Shown one piece after another: positions 62,770 to 64,000 of a DNA stretch of 64,000 bases. Both the position numbers and the translations under genes were made by a program. Source of the stretch: Fabrea salina (Eukaryota > Ciliophora > Heterotrichea > Heterotrichida > Fabreidae); NCBI GenBank assembly GCA_022984795.1, contig JALIHJ010000046.1, positions 153,466 through 217,465 on the forward strand, given 5' to 3'. The stretch's first letter is position 1. The number at the start of each line of letters is the position of its first letter. Under the pieces are notes generated by a model. It was not told where the DNA came from. It saw nothing but the letters and a program-made list of their open reading frames with translations, and searched no databases.

Positions 62770-62915
62770 TGGGAAGTACTCCAAGTCTTCCTCATTGATT
62801 GCATTATAGAATTCTGAGTTCCTTGTAATTTTGGGTACCCACTTCGTGATTTAATATCTTCATTCAGAGTTTGATTGCTGTGTATATGTAAAAGCTACTT
62901 TCTGGATTGTTAGAG
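62770..62915 (-). pseudogene. Displaced fragment of the zincin gene and its 5' flank
   Basis: GGAAGTACTCCAAGTCTTCC matches 56574-56595, GAATTCTGAGTTCCTTGTAA matches 56662-56681, and GAGTTTGATTGCTGTGTATA matches the 5' flank at 56891. The order is kept but segments between them are deleted. No open frame remains. Confidence 0.65.
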
Positions 62916-62940
62916 TGTTAGGTTCTAATTTCAGACTTAA

Positions 62941-63655
62941 AGAACTAGTCACTAGAACTATTCTTGGATTTATTACTTCACAATCAGTTGAATATGTCCA
63001 CTGTAATACACTGCTAATTCGACACTATTGCATGCTTCAAGATTAACTACTAACACACTCTATACTAACTTCTATTACCCATACTCAACTACCGTCTTTC
63101 TTTACTACATGCTTATTTACTAACTCCACATTCATATTACTGCAACACTCATGTAACTTGTTTGATATACTTAGATATTAGCCTACTGTTTTCTATTCAA
63201 CCTTTATCAACGTATTATTCATCCTTCAAGTACTTAACTATTAAGTACTACCTTCATACATGTCTTTTAGTTACTTATTTATTCCTACTTACTTTCTAAC
63301 TTATATTAACTATTCTACCACACTTATACTTAACATATTGAATTAACTTAAGTTTACCAGATACCACCATAAGCTCGAACTATCACGCATTTTTAGATGT
63401 TGGCTTGATGTACTAAGTTATACTAACTAAGTTTATTCTTCACGTCTTGTTCAACACCTTGTATACGTGTATTGGAGACATTCTTAGACTGTATAACCTT
63501 TAATCAACATCAACTTATTTATATTGATCAATGATTAATTTTTACTACTTTAGTTCTTATAGTTATAATATACTAAGAACCTTTTGATATGTTGGTTATT
63601 TATTAAGTACTATGTTAGTGCTATACTATGATTGACCATTCTAGTATATAACTAT
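62941..63655. other. AT-rich subtelomeric tract
   Basis: AT-rich, purely noncoding stretch with stops in every frame; CTTA/TACT-rich text but no clean tandem repeat. It separates the last gene remnants from the telomere. Confidence 0.7.
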
Positions 63656-64000
63656 GTTAGGGTCTAGGGTGTTAGGTGTTAGGGTGTTAGGGTGTTAGGT
63701 GTTAGGGTGTTAGGTGTTAGTGTTAGGGTGTTAGGGTGTTAGGTAAGTAGGGTGTTAGGTGTTAGGGTGTTAGGTGTTAGGGTGTTAGGGTGTTAGGTGT
63801 TAGGGTGTTAGGGTGTTAGGGTGTTAGGGGTGTTAGTGTTAGGGTGTTAGCGTTAGGGTGTTAGGGTGTTAGGGTGTTAGGTGTTAGGGTGTTAGGGTGT
63901 TAGGGTGTTAGGGTGTTAGGGTGTTAGGGTGTTAGGGTGTTAGGGTGTTAGGGGTGTTAGGTGTTAGGGTGTTAGGTGTTAGGTGTTAGGGTGTTAGGTG
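63656..64000 (+). repeat. Telomeric repeat array (TGTTAGGG type), chromosome end
   Basis: About 345 bp of TGTTAGGG units mixed with 7-nt TGTTAGG and a few variants (GTGTTAGCG, TTAGGTAAGTAGGG). The G-rich strand runs 5' to 3' towards the window's right edge, as expected for a chromosome terminus. The 8-nt unit is the complement of CCCTAACA, known from heterotrich ciliates. Variant units are most frequent in the inner part. Confidence 0.92.

Noticed and set aside
1-64000. Reassigned stop codons as in many ciliates
   Set aside because: Conserved proteins end at TAA, TGA or TAG at family-typical lengths and none needs read-through of a stop.
1-64000. tRNA, rRNA or CRISPR loci
   Set aside because: No cloverleaf with T-loop consensus, rRNA-like text or regularly spaced direct-repeat array was seen by eye on either strand.

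Overview
Organism. This is eukaryotic, very gene-dense DNA, best explained as one end of a macronuclear chromosome of a heterotrich ciliate, most like Stentor. Three lines of evidence support this. (1) At least four introns of exactly 15 nt can be read (14042-14056, 28691-28705, 35103-35117, 35177-35191), all GT-AG with an A at position 10. (2) TAA, TAG and TGA all act as stops and long conserved proteins read through intact, so the standard code is used; this fits Stentor better than Blepharisma, where TGA codes Trp. (3) The right end is a long run of TGTTAGGG-type repeats with the G-rich strand pointing outward, the heterotrich telomere type. Layout. From 1 to about 49.8 kb lies a conserved core of about 45 genes with almost no intergenic DNA: SPT6 (runs off the left edge), the GPI transamidase protease GPI8/PIGK, a 1575-residue beta-helix membrane protein, two DOMON/GPI-anchor-type proteins around a tandem repeat, RING and FHA-RINGv proteins, a ZnT zinc transporter, mitochondrial-type aspartate aminotransferase, RNase P protein RPP38, a tandem pair of secreted Cys-rich proteins, SF-assemblin, a Cache-TPR-VWA membrane protein, a polycystin channel, a CDP-alcohol phosphotransferase, ribosomal protein L35, SKP1, FHA and RING-TRAF proteins, a GAF-GAF-PAS protein, importin alpha, a PIN-like carrier, a C2 protein, a three-exon 4-TM protein, kelch and TPR proteins, TRM61, RAD9, an ankyrin-DHHC palmitoyltransferase, an SDR, NDC80, AATF/BFR2 and the TFIIH helicase XPB. 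From 49.8 to 63.65 kb the character changes. Gaps widen and multicopy or decayed genes appear: an F-box/WD40 gene and a relic copy, a Cys-rich pseudogene, a dynamin/GBP-like GTPase, a zincin with a displaced fragment, a frameshifted GPCR-PIP-kinase with a displaced fragment, and a frameshifted membrane P-loop ATPase. DPY30 and RWDD4 genes form an island of conserved sequence within it. An AT-rich tract (62.94-63.65 kb) leads into telomeric repeats (63.66-64.0 kb). Function. The core holds housekeeping genes for transcription and chromatin (SPT6, XPB, DPY30), RNA and ribosome work (RPP38, L35, AATF, TRM61), cell cycle and DNA damage (NDC80, RAD9, SKP1), membranes and trafficking (GPI8, ZnT, DHHC, CDP-AP, importin), and ciliate-type signalling and surface genes. 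The most striking structural feature is compaction: divergent start codons 2-10 bp apart, same-strand stop/start overlaps (TAATG, ATGA) and convergent stops that touch or overlap. All gene calls come from reading the translations by eye; no database search was possible.
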